Origin: Vibrio chagasii
GTDB lineage: Bacteria > Pseudomonadota > Gammaproteobacteria > Enterobacterales > Vibrionaceae
Length of the DNA: 64,000 nt
Assembly: GCF_002954585.1 (NCBI RefSeq)
Contig: NZ_MSCI01000002.1
Coordinates: forward strand, 1,094,089 to 1,158,088
Direction: 5' to 3'
The notes beneath the pieces were generated by a model. It ran no database searches and had not been told where the DNA came from. It saw only the letters and a list, made by a program, of their open reading frames with translations. Below, piece after piece: positions 62,397 through 64,000 of this stretch. The number at the start of each line of letters is the position of its first letter. Position 1 is the stretch's first letter. A program made the translations under genes and the position numbers.

Positions 62397-64000
62397 ATGA
62401 CAAACACAAAAATCTCATTACGGGTGACCGTTGGCGGGATGTTTTTACTTGCAACGGTACTTACGGCAATTGTTGCTGTATCACTTCAATATTACTTTAG
62501 CAAAAAGATGGCTACTGAGCATACCTTGTCCAAACTCACCATGGTTTCTCAGGATTTAAGCGAATACATAGGTAGTGTTGATTTAGATGCGATAAACACA
62601 GCACATTTACTTTCTTCAGTGAATCGCTCAATGAGCGACCAGATCTCAAGGGAAGAGTCGCGTGATATTCTCTCTGAAGCCATAAAAGGCAATCCGCTGT
62701 TCTACAGTATTTATATTGGTTCATCCAACGACAACTTTTTCCAGATCATTAATTTGGAATCCTTTCCTCAGGTTAGAGCAAAAATAGGCGCACAAGATAG
62801 CGACAGTTGGGTGGTCATTGACATTAGCAATGGCGAAAAAGGTCGTATTCGTCAAACCAGATACTATGATCTTGATTTTAACCTCAGGGACTCCAAAGCT
62901 GAAAAAAGTAATTACTTCCCAACCACAAGACCCTGGTATGTCTCTGCCAATACCGAGACTGTCGAGAAAACCCAGCCATATCTCTTTCAACACCTCCAAA
63001 TTACAGGCCAAACATATTCATTAGCGTTTGAATCCAAAGCAACGAGCGACACTCAACATGTGATAGGGATTGATATTGTTTTGTCTTCGTTAGCGAGTAA
63101 GCTATCTGTGAGTGCGTTGGGTTTAGATGAAGCTAGTCAAGCTGAATCCTTTCTATATTCTAAAGCGGGCAATATTATTGCGTCTAATCGCAATTATCAG
63201 TCGAACAACACACTCCCTCAAGCGAATCAAATTAATTGGTCTTCACAGCAACAAAGCATAATAGACAATACATCGCCTTTATTGTTTTCAAATCAAAGTG
63301 ACCGGGGACCGATGGATTTTTCAGTATCAGGAAAACCACACGGTTATGCGATTGATCTATTGAAAATGATCAGTGAGGTGAGTGGAGTGCAGTTCGAATT
63401 TGTAAATGGCCTCTCGTGGGCGGAGTTAACAGGAAAATTCCAAAAGGGAAGTATTGATGGCTTACACTCGGTTCAAAATTACGAAAGCAATGGCATTATC
63501 GGTTTATACACTGACCCGATCTATGAACTACCGTTTGCTGTAGTCACTAAACGTGATGCTCCAGCAGTAATTAACTACCGAGAGCTTGATGGAGAGAGCG
63601 TAGCTATTGTATCTGGATGGTCAATGACACCGAAGTTAAAAACTGATTTCCCAAATATTAAGCTTTTGGAGTTTAAGGATATTGAGGCAGCGCTAGACGC
63701 TGTCGACAACGAAGAGGTTTTTGCGGTAATTGATGTTAAGCCTGTACTGTCATTTTCATTGGATAAGTTCTTCCATCAGAACTTGAAAGTGAGTGAAGCG
63801 CTGCTTGATCTAAAAACAGACTATCCTAATCAATTCCATATTGTTTTGCAGAATAAACACCAATTGCTGTTACCTATCATCAATCAAGCAATCAAGTCGC
63901 TTACTGATGAGCAGAAAACGGCGTTAGCTCAAAAGTGGTTTGATCATCAGGCTATGGATGCGGGTACGACGATTCCTTACACGGAACTCTATGAAAAAAC
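62397..64000 (+). CDS. Cache/periplasmic-binding-domain membrane sensor, C-terminus outside window
   Basis: Open for 534 codons to the right edge, so incomplete. ATG 62397 follows AAGGATAGAATA. A membrane helix at about 10-32 is followed by a Cache-type sensor (about 40-240, with F-P-T-T-R-P-W-Y near 178-185) and then a second sensor domain resembling SBP_bac_3 amino-acid-binding proteins (about 285-515, with G-P-M-D-F-S-V-S-G-K-P-H-G-Y-A-I-D-L). The output domain is beyond the window; HD-GYP, GGDEF or histidine kinase outputs are all possible. It is divergent from tctC and may respond to its substrate. Confidence 0.85.
   Translation, partial: MTNTKISLRVTVGGMFLLATVLTAIVAVSLQYYFSKKMATEHTLSKLTMVSQDLSEYIGSVDLDAINTAHLLSSVNRSMSDQISREESRDILSEAIKGNPLFYSIYIGSSNDNFFQIINLESFPQVRAKIGAQDSDSWVVIDISNGEKGRIRQTRYYDLDFNLRDSKAEKSNYFPTTRPWYVSANTETVEKTQPYLFQHLQITGQTYSLAFESKATSDTQHVIGIDIVLSSLASKLSVSALGLDEASQAESFLYSKAGNIIASNRNYQSNNTLPQANQINWSSQQQSIIDNTSPLLFSNQSDRGPMDFSVSGKPHGYAIDLLKMISEVSGVQFEFVNGLSWAELTGKFQKGSIDGLHSVQNYESNGIIGLYTDPIYELPFAVVTKRDAPAVINYRELDGESVAIVSGWSMTPKLKTDFPNIKLLEFKDIEAALDAVDNEEVFAVIDVKPVLSFSLDKFFHQNLKVSEALLDLKTDYPNQFHIVLQNKHQLLLPIINQAIKSLTDEQKTALAQKWFDHQAMDAGTTIPYTELYEK

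Noticed and set aside
1..64000. CRISPR arrays, tRNA or rRNA genes, integron cassettes, prophage
   Set aside because: No regular short repeats with spacers, tRNA cloverleaf, rRNA sequence, attC-like series or phage structural genes were recognised on reading through the window.

Overview
The window looks like a chromosomal segment of a marine Vibrio, most likely of the Splendidus clade. The basis is low-to-moderate GC, the gene complement (tnaA, phaPCJ, VF530-type protein, AGCS symporter behind a tandem glycine riboswitch, zwf-pgl-gnd) and strong Vibrio-type protein sequences. In V. cholerae tnaA and zwf-pgl-gnd lie on chromosome II, so chromosome II is a reasonable inference. No rRNA, tRNA, CRISPR array, integrase or complete insertion sequence was seen.

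Layout. 0-10 kb: a secreted MORN-type repeat protein cut by the left edge, msrA, two overlapping GTPase genes, then the tryptophanase locus with a tnaC leader peptide and tnaA (no tnaB follows), a LysR regulator and several small or secreted proteins. 10-17 kb: a decayed LysR gene, a folK-folX-folE-folM operon (tetrahydromonapterin-type pterin synthesis), and a phaP-phaC-phaJ operon making polyhydroxyalkanoate from beta-oxidation intermediates. 17-25.5 kb: a vibriolysin-like M4 protease and an accessory stretch with a DUF2059 protein, a metallo-beta-lactamase-fold enzyme, a DUF3626 protein, two adjacent decayed genes, and a GNAT/RidA-like pair. 25.5-33 kb: mesD-mesX (folate-independent methionine synthase), a TSUP exporter, an M32 carboxypeptidase and a LysE exporter. 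33-37 kb: a full-length aerolysin-family toxin beside a ToxR/ToxS-like membrane regulator pair. 37-48 kb: two AGCS symporters, the first behind a tandem glycine riboswitch, and a TolC-HlyD-permease-permease export operon with no ATPase gene. 48-55 kb: a CitA/DcuS-like two-component system and the zwf-pgl-gnd operon. 55-64 kb: a MITE-like element against the stop codon of an HD-GYP gene, a VF530 protein, a second TSUP exporter, the tctCBA tricarboxylate transporter, and a Cache/SBP sensor protein cut by the right edge.

The most interesting points are: the aerolysin homologue (493 residues, Asn where I place the oligomerisation histidine, no dibasic activation site) next to a ToxRS-like pair; the tandem glycine riboswitch with a hairpin that appears to hide the symporter ribosome binding site; the mesX-mesD pair; the atypical RidA with Cys at the catalytic Arg position; the ATPase-less export operon with a palindromic operator; two consecutive genes killed by stops and frameshifts; and the TA-flanked hairpin element at 55 kb. 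I did not find a clear defence system or an unmistakably new multi-gene system; the GTPase pair and the toxin/regulator locus are the nearest candidates.
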